Positions 6,571 through 14,959 are shown, counted from the stretch's first letter. The stretch: DNA of 14,985 bases from JAIVJN01 sp036732565 (GCA_036732565.1 DAINCF010000136.1:1-14985); one strand, 5' to 3'. Notes: generated by a model not told the origin, from the letters alone. A program made the numbers and translations.

Positions 6571-9516
6571 ATGCCGATTGCTGGTGTGAATGGAGACGAT
6601 CTGCGTCGCGAGCTGGAAGGCAAGCTCGACGGCGAGGTCAGGTTCGACACCGTCTCTCGTGCGCTCTACGCCACTGACGCCAGCGTCTATCAGATCCATC
6701 CGCTCGGGGTCGTGGTGCCGAAGTCGCGCGAGGACCTCGTTCGCGTGGTCGACATCTGCCGCCGCCATCGCTGTCCACTGACGATGCGCGGCGGCGGTAC
6801 CTCGCAGGCGGGTCAGGCCATCGGCAGCGGCGTCATCGTCGACACGTCGAAATATCTGAATCGCCTGCTGGAGGTCAGCGTCGAGGAGCGATGGGCGCGC
6901 ATCGAACCCGGCATCGTCCTCGACGAGCTGAACGCCGCGCTGCGGTCGCACGGCCTGCGCTTCGCGCCGGACATCTCCACCGCCAGCCGGGCGACGGTCG
7001 GCGGCATGATGGCCAACAACTCGGCGGGCGCGCGATCGGTGCTCTACGGCAAGACCGTCGATCACGTGCTCGAGCAGCACGTCATCCTGTCAGATGGGTC
7101 GGTGGCTCACTTCCGCCCGCTGGACGCTTCGGAGCTCGACGCGATGTGTGCCGGCACGTCGCTCGAGGCGTCCTGCTATCGAGAGGTGCGGCGCACCGCA
7201 CAGAGGTGCGCCGATGAGATCGAACGGCGCTATCCCAAGGTGATTCGACGCGTCGGCGGCTACAACCTCGATGCGTTCGTCCACTCCGATCGGCCGTTCA
7301 ATCTCGCCAGGCTCATCGTCGGCTCCGAGGGTACGCTCGGCATCGTCGTGGAGGCCAAGGTCGCCCTGGTCCCGCTGCCGAAGGCCAAGGCGGTCCTGGC
7401 GATTCAATTCGCGGACCTCCTGGAGGCACTGGCCGCGACGCCGACGATCCTGAAGCACGGGCCTTCCGCCGTCGAAGTGATGGATGGCTTCATCCTCGAT
7501 CACACCAAGCAGAGTCCCGCGCTCCACCGGCTGCGCGAGACGTTCATCGACGGCGACCCGGCCGCGCTGCTGTGCGTCGAGCTCTACGACGATCGCGCCG
7601 AGAACCTGCCGCCGCGACTCGAGGCGCTGGAACGCGATCTGTCGGCGCGGCGGTTTGGCTATCGCTATCACCGGGCGATCGATCTGCCGGCGCAAGCCGC
7701 GATCTGGTCGATTCGCGAAGCCGCCCTGGGCCTGTCGATGGCCATGAAGGGGGACGCGAAGTCGCTCTCCTTCGTCGAAGACACGGCGGTGACGCCCGAG
7801 AAGCTACGCGACTACATCGAGCGGTTCCTCGCGCTCGTCAGGGCGCACGGCACCCACGCCGGTGTGTATGCGCATGCGTCCGTCGGATGCCTGCACGTGC
7901 GTCCGGTTGTCGATCTGAAAACGGAGGACGGGGTTCGGCAGTTCGAGGCCATCGCGTCGGCCAGCGCCGACCTCGTCCTCGAGTTCGGCGGCTCGCTCTC
8001 GGGCGAACACGGCGATGGCCTCGTTCGCAGCCCGTTCATGGAGAAGATGTTCGGGCCGGCTCTCTACCAGGCGTTCCGACACATCAAGCACACGTTCGAT
8101 CCGGACGGCATCTTCAATCCTGGGAAAATCGTCGATGCGCCGCCGATTGCCTCCAATCTGCGCTACGGCTCGACCTACCGTGCCGCGCAGCCGGCGACGT
8201 TCTTCGACTACGGCGAACACGGCGGGCTCGCCGGCGCTGTGGAGATGTGCAGCGGGCTGGGCGCCTGCCGCAAGACGCTGGACGGAACGATGTGCCCGTC
8301 GTACATGGCCACGCGCGAGGAAACGCACGTCACGCGCGGCCGCGCCAACGTGCTGCGGCTGGCGATGGCTGGACAGATCGGCGACGCGGATCTCGCCGAC
8401 GAAACCGTGCGCGAAGCGCTCGATCTCTGCCTCGAGTGCCGCGCGTGCAAGGCGGAGTGTCCGGTCAGCGTCGACGTGGCCCGTTTCAAGAGCGAGTTCC
8501 TGGCGGGCTATTGGCAGCGCCACGGCACGCCGCTGCGCGCCCGCGTGTTGGGCCACGTCCATCATCTGTCGCGCTGGGGCAGCCGCTTCGCGCCGCTGTC
8601 CAATGCGATCGTCCGTAGTGCGCCCGCGCGCTGGCTCAACGAACGGCTGGCCGGGGTCGATCGGCGACGCATGCCACCGGCGTGGACGTCGAACACCTTC
8701 AGTCGGCAGTTTCAGGGCCGCGGCGGCACCAGGCCCGCCTCGCCGAAGCGTTTTCGCGAAGGCGGGTCACGCCACAGTGACGCCAGCGTCACGATCTTCA
8801 ACGACACGTTCACCAACTACTACAATCCGGCGATTGGCATGGCAGGGACCGACGTGCTCGAGCGGCTCGGCATCGATGTCGACCTCGCGCCCAACACGTG
8901 CTGCGGCCGGCCGCTGATTTCGCAGGGACTGCTTGCGGCAGCCGAACGACAAGCCGCGGCCAATACCGATCGTCTGTACGCGCTCGCAGCCAATGGCCGC
9001 GCGCTCGTGTTCTTCGAGCCGAGTTGCCTCTCCGCCATCCGCGAGGATGTGCCGTCGCTGCTGAGAGGGGATGCCCAGCGTCGCGCACGCGTCGTCGCGG
9101 ACCGTGCCGTGCTCTTCGAGGAGGTCGTCGCATCGACGCTGGACGGCGATGCGACCGGCCTTCGCCTGGCGACCGGACCGTCGCGAATCCTCCTCCATGG
9201 TCACTGCCATCAGAAGGCGATGGGGAAACTGGCGCCGGCCAAGGCCCTGCTGGGTCGGATTCCAGGATCGACCCTGGTCGATCTCGATGCCGGCTGCTGC
9301 GGCATGGCGGGTTCGTTCGGCTACATGGCCGATCACTTCGACGTGTCGCGCGCCATTGGCGAACGCCGGCTGCTGCCGGCCGCGCGCGGTCTGAAAGACG
9401 ATGAGGTGCTCGTGGCGAGCGGCGTCTCGTGCCGGCACCAGGTGTCCGATTTCACGGGCAAGCGAGCGCTGCATCCCGCGGAGCTCATTCGTTCCCTCTT
9501 GTCGGAGTCCAGATGA
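6571..9516 (+). CDS. Fused FAD-linked oxidase / Fe-S protein (D-2-hydroxyacid dehydrogenase, YdiJ/Dld-II-like)
   Basis: Single 981-residue chain that joins a GlcD-type flavoprotein to a GlcF-type iron-sulfur protein. Members oxidise D-lactate, D-2-hydroxyglutarate or glycolate to the 2-oxoacid and pass electrons to the respiratory chain. N-terminal FAD-binding (PCMH) domain: VVVPKSREDLV (47-57), RGGGTSQAGQAIG (73-85), TVGGMMANNSAGARS (142-156), GSEGTLGIV (251-259). FAD-oxidase C-terminal domain with GEHGDG (478-483) and FNPGKIVD (515-522). Then Fe-S cysteines C560, C566, C575 and the CxxCxxCxxxCP cluster C620-C630, and two cysteine-rich CCG motifs (NTCCGRP about 775-781; AGCCGMAGSFG about 907-917). 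The linker at about 721-733 is encoded by an imperfect palindrome. ATG at 6571 follows a TATAAT box closely. Overlaps the carrier gene by ATGA. Length and domain order match E. coli YdiJ; the substrate is not decided, glycolate being suggested by the aminotransferase next door. Confidence 0.93.
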   Translation: MPIAGVNGDDLRRELEGKLDGEVRFDTVSRALYATDASVYQIHPLGVVVPKSREDLVRVVDICRRHRCPLTMRGGGTSQAGQAIGSGVIVDTSKYLNRLLEVSVEERWARIEPGIVLDELNAALRSHGLRFAPDISTASRATVGGMMANNSAGARSVLYGKTVDHVLEQHVILSDGSVAHFRPLDASELDAMCAGTSLEASCYREVRRTAQRCADEIERRYPKVIRRVGGYNLDAFVHSDRPFNLARLIVGSEGTLGIVVEAKVALVPLPKAKAVLAIQFADLLEALAATPTILKHGPSAVEVMDGFILDHTKQSPALHRLRETFIDGDPAALLCVELYDDRAENLPPRLEALERDLSARRFGYRYHRAIDLPAQAAIWSIREAALGLSMAMKGDAKSLSFVEDTAVTPEKLRDYIERFLALVRAHGTHAGVYAHASVGCLHVRPVVDLKTEDGVRQFEAIASASADLVLEFGGSLSGEHGDGLVRSPFMEKMFGPALYQAFRHIKHTFDPDGIFNPGKIVDAPPIASNLRYGSTYRAAQPATFFDYGEHGGLAGAVEMCSGLGACRKTLDGTMCPSYMATREETHVTRGRANVLRLAMAGQIGDADLADETVREALDLCLECRACKAECPVSVDVARFKSEFLAGYWQRHGTPLRARVLGHVHHLSRWGSRFAPLSNAIVRSAPARWLNERLAGVDRRRMPPAWTSNTFSRQFQGRGGTRPASPKRFREGGSRHSDASVTIFNDTFTNYYNPAIGMAGTDVLERLGIDVDLAPNTCCGRPLISQGLLAAAERQAAANTDRLYALAANGRALVFFEPSCLSAIREDVPSLLRGDAQRRARVVADRAVLFEEVVASTLDGDATGLRLATGPSRILLHGHCHQKAMGKLAPAKALLGRIPGSTLVDLDAGCCGMAGSFGYMADHFDVSRAIGERRLLPAARGLKDDEVLVASGVSCRHQVSDFTGKRALHPAELIRSLLSESR
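8732..8768. repeat. Imperfect palindrome in frame within the dehydrogenase gene
   Basis: Outer arms GGCCCGCCT (8732-8740) and AGGCGGGTC (8760-8768) pair over 9 bp with one G-T mismatch; inside, CGCCGAAGCG and TTTTCGCGA are a second, diverged inverted repeat. It encodes residues about 721-733 (RPASPKRFREGGS), a basic stretch between the ferredoxin-like domain and the CCG domain. It looks like an inserted repeat element rather than part of the conserved enzyme. Confidence 0.65.
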
Positions 9517-10751
9517 ATCTCGCGCTCATCTCGGTCCTGGCGCTCGCCTTCGCCGTGCTCGTCAGCTGTGTGAGCTCGCTCAACGTGGGCGTGCTGGCGG
9601 TCGCGCTCGCGTGGATCGTCGGCGTGTACATCGGCGGCATCCCCGTGAACACCATCATGGGCGGGTTCCCGAGTCAGTTGTTTCTCACGCTGACCGGCGT
9701 CACGCTGCTCTTCGCGCTCGCGCAGTCGAACGGCACGCTGGAGCGCCTGACCCACCGCGCGGTGCACATCTGCCGGGGCAACCGGGGAGTGATCCCGGTC
9801 ATGTTCTTCTTGCTCGGCGCCGGGTTGTCATCGATGGGACCGGGCAACATCGCCACGGCCGCGCTGGTGGCGCCGCTGGCGATGGCCACGGCGGCGCGCT
9901 CGAGCATTCCGCTCTTCCTGATGGCGATCATGGTCGGCAATGGCGCCAACTCCGGCGCGCTCTCACCATTCGCGCCGACCGGGATCATCGTCAACGGGCT
10001 GATGGCGAGAAACGGACTGCCGGGATACGAATGGCCCACCTATCTCTACAACCTCGGCGCGCACGCGCTGGTCGCCTTCGCGGGCTACGCGATCTTCGGC
10101 GGGTTGAAACTGTTCGGTGAGGGGCGCGCGCCGGCACCGGCGATGGACGACGGATCGGACGGTGCGTTCGAGCCGCGGCACTGGCTGACGCTCGCCGTCA
10201 TCGCCGCGCTGATTCTCAGCGTGCTCTTCGCCCAGGTGAACGTCGGCATGGGCGCGTTCCTCGGCGCGGTGGTGCTCGTGCTGACGAAATCCGCCGACGA
10301 TGGCGAGGCCATCAAGCGCATGCCGTGGCGCGTGATCGTCATGGTGTGCGGCGTCACCGTGCTCATCTCGCTGGTCGAGCGCGCGCAGGGCATCGACCTC
10401 ATGGTGGGATTGGTCGCGAAGGTCGCCTCGCCCGGCACCGTCACGGCGGTCGTCGCCTTCCTGACCGGGATCGTCTCCGTGTACAGCAGCACCTCGGGCG
10501 TCGTGTTGCCGGCGTTTCTGCCGATGGTGCCTGGGCTTGCGGCGCAGCTTCCGGGCGCCAGCGCGCTCGCGATCGCGGCGTCGATGAACGTCGGCGGCCA
10601 CCTCGTCGACGTCTCACCGCTGTCGACCATCGGCGCGCTGTGTGTCGCCGGCGCCAGTGGCGAAGAAAGCCGCATGCTGTTCAACAAGCTCCTGGCGTGG
10701 GGGCTGTCGATGGCCGTGATCGGCGCGCTGCTCTGTTATCTCGTGTTCTGA
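9513..10751 (+). CDS. MatC/SLC13-type carboxylate carrier (integral membrane permease)
   Basis: Polytopic inner-membrane protein of 412 residues with roughly ten to twelve hydrophobic segments. The N-terminal half matches the MatC_N (dicarboxylate carrier) pattern: LNVGVLAVALAWIVGVYIGG, then FLTLTGVTLLFALAQSNGTLE, SSMGPGNIATAALVAP and MVGNGANSGALSPFAPTGI, the last two being the glycine/asparagine-rich re-entrant type signatures of ion-coupled carboxylate carriers. The C-terminal half repeats the theme with STSGVVLPAFLPMVPG and MNVGGHLVDVSPLSTIGAL. Start ATG 9513 overlaps the dehydrogenase stop as ATGA and has GGAG at 9504-9507; longer in-frame starts fall within the dehydrogenase. Its tight coupling suggests it brings in the acid that the dehydrogenase oxidises. 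By family, malonate or C4-dicarboxylates are known substrates, so glycolate, lactate or 2-hydroxyglutarate here is inference. Confidence 0.88.
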   Translation: MNLALISVLALAFAVLVSCVSSLNVGVLAVALAWIVGVYIGGIPVNTIMGGFPSQLFLTLTGVTLLFALAQSNGTLERLTHRAVHICRGNRGVIPVMFFLLGAGLSSMGPGNIATAALVAPLAMATAARSSIPLFLMAIMVGNGANSGALSPFAPTGIIVNGLMARNGLPGYEWPTYLYNLGAHALVAFAGYAIFGGLKLFGEGRAPAPAMDDGSDGAFEPRHWLTLAVIAALILSVLFAQVNVGMGAFLGAVVLVLTKSADDGEAIKRMPWRVIVMVCGVTVLISLVERAQGIDLMVGLVAKVASPGTVTAVVAFLTGIVSVYSSTSGVVLPAFLPMVPGLAAQLPGASALAIAASMNVGGHLVDVSPLSTIGALCVAGASGEESRMLFNKLLAWGLSMAVIGALLCYLVF

Positions 10752-10765
10752 AGAAGCCAGTCACG

Positions 10766-13324
10766 GTGACCACCGATTCCGATCCGCGCAACGACAACGA
10801 TGTGACGCGGCCTGAGAGGCCGACGACGCACGAGGGCAACGGCTCGCGCACCTCGCCAGTCGAGATCGGCGCCATCTACGCCGAGCGGTATCGCATCGTC
10901 GACCTCCTCGGCGGTGGCGGCATGGGCAAGGTCTACCGCGCGCACGATACGAAGCTCGATGTCGACGTCGCCCTGAAGCGTGTGCACTACTCGACGGCCG
11001 CCACGCTCGCGCAGGTCGCGCAGGAAGTTCGGCTGGCACGCCAGATCACCCATCGCGCCATCTGCCGCGTCTTCGACGTCGGCGAGACGAACGGTGAGCC
11101 CTATATCACCATGGAATACGTCGACGGCGAGGATCTCGGCTCGCTGCTCCGTCGCATCGGACGGCTGCCGTCGGCCAAGGTCATCGACGTGGCGCGGCAA
11201 GCGTGCGCGGGGCTGGCCGCCGCGCATGCCCATGGCATCCTGCATCGCGATCTGAAGCCCGCGAACATCATGATGGACCGCCGCGGCGACGTCCGGATCA
11301 CGGACTTCGGCATCGCGTCGGTGCAGGATGAGACGTCGGAAGGCGGCGGGTACGGGACTCCTGCATACATGGCGCCCGAGCAGTTGCAAGGGCAGCGCGC
11401 GTCACCGCAGAGCGATCTGTATGCGCTGTCGCTGGTGCTCTACGAGCTGCTGACCGGCCAGCCGGCGTTCGCGCAGCGCGACCCGAACGTGGATGTCGCG
11501 GCGCAGCGACCCGTGGCGGCCTCGACCATCGTCGCCGACGTCGACGCCACGCTCGAGCGGCTCATCCTGCAGGGGCTCGATCCCGATCCTTCACAACGAC
11601 CAGCCTCGGCGATCGCGTTCTCCGCGGCGCTTCCAGGTGGCGATGTGCTCAAGGCCTCGCTCGAGGCGGGACAGACTCCGTCGCCCGAGCTGGTGGCATC
11701 GGCCGGGGCGTCAGGCGCGTTGTCGTTGTGGATCGGTCTCGCGCTCGTGGGCGCGGCGCTCGTCAGCCTCGCCATCATCGTCGCGACCGCCGAGACGCGT
11801 CTGATCAATCAGGTGCCGCTGTCGGATCCTCCGGCCGTCCTCGCTGCGCGGGCGCGCGACCTGCTCGAAGAAGTGACCGGCGAGCCGCAAGCCGCGCACT
11901 CGATGTTCAATCTGCTCGGCCATCAGCCCTACCTGCGCTACATCGGGGACCACCTGGATACGCCGGTTGATGCCACCCGGATTGCGCAGCTGGTCTACCG
12001 GGAGAGCGACGAGGACTTGATCCCGGGCTTTGTCGCGGGCGCGCCCGTCTTCCGCCTGTCGCTCGACAATCCGCCCCTGACCGCGCCAGGTATGAAGGCC
12101 GTCGTGCTCGATCCGCTGGGACGACTGCGGACGTTTCGGGTCGTGCCGCGTGAGTCGCCGGCGCCAGCCGATCGAGCGGTGAACTGGACGCCGTTGATCC
12201 GGGACAGCGGCGTCGATCCTGGTTCGATGACACCGGTCGCACCGCAAGGGCCAGTGCCGCCGTATGCCGAGCACAGGGTGGCGTGGAGCGGTCGCATGCT
12301 GTCGAGCGGCGAGGTTGTCCACATCGAGGCCGGGTCGGTGGCGCATCGCCCGACGTCGTTCGAGGTGCGATCGATCGGCGAGCAGGACCAAGAGGTGCGG
12401 CTCGGTCAGGGCAGTCGCGTGCCGTCCATCCTCAGCACCCTCTTGCTGCTGGGCGGGCTGGCCACGAGCGTGGCGTTTGCGAGACGCAACGTGCGGCAAG
12501 GTCGAGCCGACGTCCGCAGCGCCGCACGATTGGCCGCGTTCCTCTTCATCGCTCGGGTCGTGGCATGGGAGTTGGGCGTCGCCTTCCTACCCTTCGAGAT
12601 TGAAGTCGCGCGACTGCTGGCGGTGGCGTCGATCCTGCTCGTGGTCTCGGTCGCGCAAGCGTCGCTCTATCTGGCCTTCGAGCCGCTCGTCCGGCGCCGT
12701 TGGCCATCGAGCCTGATCTCATGGAGTCGCCTCCTTGCGGGCGGCATCAGAGACCCGCGCGTCGGACGTGACGTCCTGATCGGCGCGGCAGCGTCGGTGG
12801 CTGGCACGGCGCTTTACCAGATCCTGCTCGCGACCGCGCCGGAGTTGCACGGCGACCGCGATCCCGCGGGTGACTTCTCCACCTACCTGGGCATGCGGCA
12901 CGTGATCGGCGGCGGGATCTTCGAGGTGACCAACGCGCTCGAGAGCAGCATGCTCCTGGTCCTGGCCTACAGCGTCATCGTGATGCTGGTGCGGCGGGAC
13001 TGGTTGGCCACGCTCGTCTTGCTCACCGCGCTCCTGGTGCCGACGTTTCTCGGCGGCGAGGCGTCGCCGCTCGGACTCGCGGTCGAGGCGATCGGGTTGA
13101 CGCTCCTCCTGATCGTCTTCGTTCGCTTCGGCCTGGTCGCGCTGACCGCCTATTTCGTCTTCGAAAATCTGGTCAGCAGCCTGCCGCTCTCCTTTGTGAA
13201 CGATTGGCGCTCGGAGTTCGCGATGGCCACGCTCGTCGTGACCGGCACCCTCCTGGCCCTGGCCGCGTACACCGCGATGCGACCCGTTGCCGGCAATCGA
13301 TGGCGTGTTTCGTCCGATCTTTGA
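10766..13324 (+). CDS. PknB-like Ser/Thr protein kinase with polytopic membrane C-terminus
   Basis: Receptor-like kinase of about 852 residues. The cytoplasmic kinase domain (about 43-290) is complete: glycine loop LLGGGGMGKVYRA (48-59), ATP lysine Lys71, catalytic HRDLKPAN (160-167), DFG at 180-182 and the GTPAYMAPEQ activation-segment end (198-206). A first membrane helix follows at about 319-341, then an exported region of about 210 residues (342-553) with no domain I recognise, then about seven or eight further helices to residue 838, including WPSSLISWSRLLAG and IRDPRVGRDVLIG in a cytoplasmic loop. That C-terminal layout recalls acidobacterial kinases. GTG at 10766 is preferred since it starts 14 bp after the carrier; GTG at 10802 is an alternative, and the frame open further upstream is a shadow of the carrier. 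It may sense the membrane or an external ligand. Whether it regulates the transport genes is unknown. Confidence 0.88.
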   Translation: MTTDSDPRNDNDVTRPERPTTHEGNGSRTSPVEIGAIYAERYRIVDLLGGGGMGKVYRAHDTKLDVDVALKRVHYSTAATLAQVAQEVRLARQITHRAICRVFDVGETNGEPYITMEYVDGEDLGSLLRRIGRLPSAKVIDVARQACAGLAAAHAHGILHRDLKPANIMMDRRGDVRITDFGIASVQDETSEGGGYGTPAYMAPEQLQGQRASPQSDLYALSLVLYELLTGQPAFAQRDPNVDVAAQRPVAASTIVADVDATLERLILQGLDPDPSQRPASAIAFSAALPGGDVLKASLEAGQTPSPELVASAGASGALSLWIGLALVGAALVSLAIIVATAETRLINQVPLSDPPAVLAARARDLLEEVTGEPQAAHSMFNLLGHQPYLRYIGDHLDTPVDATRIAQLVYRESDEDLIPGFVAGAPVFRLSLDNPPLTAPGMKAVVLDPLGRLRTFRVVPRESPAPADRAVNWTPLIRDSGVDPGSMTPVAPQGPVPPYAEHRVAWSGRMLSSGEVVHIEAGSVAHRPTSFEVRSIGEQDQEVRLGQGSRVPSILSTLLLLGGLATSVAFARRNVRQGRADVRSAARLAAFLFIARVVAWELGVAFLPFEIEVARLLAVASILLVVSVAQASLYLAFEPLVRRRWPSSLISWSRLLAGGIRDPRVGRDVLIGAAASVAGTALYQILLATAPELHGDRDPAGDFSTYLGMRHVIGGGIFEVTNALESSMLLVLAYSVIVMLVRRDWLATLVLLTALLVPTFLGGEASPLGLAVEAIGLTLLLIVFVRFGLVALTAYFVFENLVSSLPLSFVNDWRSEFAMATLVVTGTLLALAAYTAMRPVAGNRWRVSSDL

Positions 13325-13398
13325 CAGCTCGACGCCTTTCCATGGCCGATTCCTGGCCGTAGCATCTGGATCCTGACACTTACTCAGGAGACCATACA
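13325..13398 (+). promoter_or_regulatory. Short leader before the isochorismatase-family gene, with strong RBS
   Basis: The 74-bp gap holds an AGGAG Shine-Dalgarno at 13386-13390, eight bases before the ATG at 13399, which fixes that start. A TTGACA at 13321-13326 overlaps the kinase stop but has no -10 box at the right distance. The promoter is therefore not located. Confidence 0.5.
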
Positions 13399-13965
13399 AT
13401 GTCTACTTCTGACTCTGCTCTGCTCGTCGTCGATGCCCAGGAGTCGTTTCGTCATCGTCCGTACTGGAGCGATGAGGACGTGCCCGCCTTCATCGACCGG
13501 TTGCAGGCGCTCATCGACGGCGCCCATGCCGTCGGCGTGCCCGTGGTGCAGGTCTTTCACGTGGAGGAGACGGGCGTGTTCTCGCTCGCGTCCGGTCATG
13601 TGATGACGATGCAGCCGCTGTCGGTCGACGCCGATGTGGTCTTTCAGAAGCGCAGCCATAGTGCGCTCGTCGGCAGCGGGCTCGACGTCTGGCTGACGCA
13701 GCGAGGGATTCGACGGCTCATCGTCTCGGGTATTCGCACGGAGCAGTGCTGTGAGACGACCACGCGGCATGCGTCTGATCTGGGCTTCGACGTCGACTAC
13801 GTCACCGAGGCCACGCTGACCTTCGGCATGACGGGCCGCGACGGACGTGTGTGGAGCCCGGCGGAGCTCAAAACTCGAACCGAGCTCGTGCTCGAGGGCC
13901 GCTTCGCGTGCATCGTGACCGTGGACCAGGTGCTCGACAAGCTGAGGACGACGATCGTTGCCTGA
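13399..13965 (+). CDS. Isochorismatase-family cysteine hydrolase
   Basis: Cytoplasmic hydrolase of 188 residues in the family of isochorismatase, nicotinamidase and N-carbamoylsarcosine amidase. The catalytic triad is in place: Asp12 (LLVVDAQESF), Lys84 (VVFQKRSHSAL) and Cys117 in the GIRTEQCCETTTRHASDLGF signature, where the residue after the catalytic cysteine is a second Cys instead of the usual Val. The middle holds VPVVQVFHVEE (47-57), part of the usual core fold. Cysteine-triad members cleave amides such as nicotinamide or carbamoyl groups; the exact substrate here cannot be read from the sequence. It is translated from ATG 13399 behind a strong AGGAG. Its last 8 bases overlap a GlxA-type regulator gene, so the two are almost surely co-transcribed, and the regulator may control this gene. 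Confidence 0.9.
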   Translation: MSTSDSALLVVDAQESFRHRPYWSDEDVPAFIDRLQALIDGAHAVGVPVVQVFHVEETGVFSLASGHVMTMQPLSVDADVVFQKRSHSALVGSGLDVWLTQRGIRRLIVSGIRTEQCCETTTRHASDLGFDVDYVTEATLTFGMTGRDGRVWSPAELKTRTELVLEGRFACIVTVDQVLDKLRTTIVA

Positions 13966-14959
13966 CGTCCAACGAATCTCTGTCTACGTCGTCGTCCCGC
14001 CGAGAACGCTTCTGCTCGACATCGCGGGGCCGCTCGAAGTGCTGCGCCGAGCGAACGTGGTCCAGGACGCGGTGCGATTCGACGTGCAATACGTGGGGCC
14101 ATCGTCGACCGTCCAGAGCTCGATCGGTCTCACGCTTGCCCGGATCGCCCCGCTACCGGACTCGATGCCCGCCAATGCCATGGTGATGTTGGCGGGCGAT
14201 GTCGACGAGGTGATGCCGACCGGCCGCGCACGAGACAGACGCGGGGAGCGCTGGAACGCCGATGCCATCGTCAAGTGGTTGAGGCGCACGATCGCTCCCA
14301 CTCACACCATCGTGACGATCTGCTCCGGTGCGTTGCTGGCGGCGAGGGCCGGACTCTTGGACGGCTATACGTGCACGACCCATCATTCCGATTGCGCCGA
14401 GCTCGTCGAGCTCGCGCCGAAGGCGAGAGTGCTCGAGAACCGTCTGTTCGTCGAAGACGGCAGGCGCTTGAGCAGCGCGGGCGTGACCGCGGGCATCGAC
14501 CTGATGCTGCACGTGATCAGCCAAGCGATCGATCACTCGTGCGCGGCGGCGATCGCAAGGTACCTGGTGGTGTATTTGCGGCGCAGCGGAACGGATCCGC
14601 AGTTATCGCCGTGGCTCGAGGGCCGCAACCACATGCATCCGGCGGTGCACCGCTTGCAGGATGCGATGACCGCGGACCCGACGCGCGCGTGGACGCTGAG
14701 GGCACTCGCGAAGATCGCGGGCGCCAGCGAGCGTCATCTGTCCCGCCTGTTCAATGAGCACACCGGTATGGGCATCTCGGATTATCGCGCGCGCCTGCGG
14801 GTGGCGCTCGCCAGGGAGCTGCTCGGCCACACACGCCTGGATATGGAGCATGTGGCCGAGCGCGCGGGCTTCGGCTCGACTCGCCAGCTCCGGCGGGCGT
14901 GGCGCAAGTATCACCGCACGCCGCCGAAAGACGCTCGCGCCTATTCGGCAACCACGTAG
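13958..14959 (+). CDS. GlxA-family AraC-type regulator with DJ-1/PfpI domain
   Basis: Transcription factor of 333 residues. The N-terminal DJ-1/PfpI (class I amidotransferase-like) domain covers about 7-190 and keeps the elbow cysteine Cys122 in VTICSGALLAARAGLLDG; in GlxA-like regulators this domain is taken to bind a ligand rather than act as an enzyme. The C-terminal AraC DNA-binding domain (about 226-325) has two helix-turn-helix units: LRALAKIAGASERHLSRLF (248-265) and MEHVAERAGFGSTRQLRRAW (296-315). The start is TTG at 13958, with GAGGA nine bases upstream, overlapping the isochorismatase gene by 8 bp; no ATG or GTG fits better before the conserved fold. The stop codon TAG at 14957-14959 is part of a 28-bp palindrome, so the last residues (YSATT) may be shaped by its insertion. 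Probable local activator for the preceding hydrolase gene. Confidence 0.9.
   Translation: MPDVQRISVYVVVPPRTLLLDIAGPLEVLRRANVVQDAVRFDVQYVGPSSTVQSSIGLTLARIAPLPDSMPANAMVMLAGDVDEVMPTGRARDRRGERWNADAIVKWLRRTIAPTHTIVTICSGALLAARAGLLDGYTCTTHHSDCAELVELAPKARVLENRLFVEDGRRLSSAGVTAGIDLMLHVISQAIDHSCAAAIARYLVVYLRRSGTDPQLSPWLEGRNHMHPAVHRLQDAMTADPTRAWTLRALAKIAGASERHLSRLFNEHTGMGISDYRARLRVALARELLGHTRLDMEHVAERAGFGSTRQLRRAWRKYHRTPPKDARAYSATT

Noticed and set aside
7090..8565. Several minus-strand open frames of 200-250 codons opposite the dehydrogenase
   Set aside because: Composition typical of reverse-frame shadows, with the plus strand carrying a complete conserved protein.
10325..10765. Upstream extension of the kinase frame from 10325
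   Set aside because: It overlaps the carrier gene in another frame and shows a shadow-like Arg/Ala/Gly-rich sequence; the GTG at 10766 fits the operon spacing.
13321..13326. Perfect TTGACA as a -35 box before the isochorismatase-family gene
   Set aside because: No acceptable -10 box lies 16-19 bp downstream; the nearest AT-rich hexamer is far too distant, so it is likely chance at the kinase stop codon.
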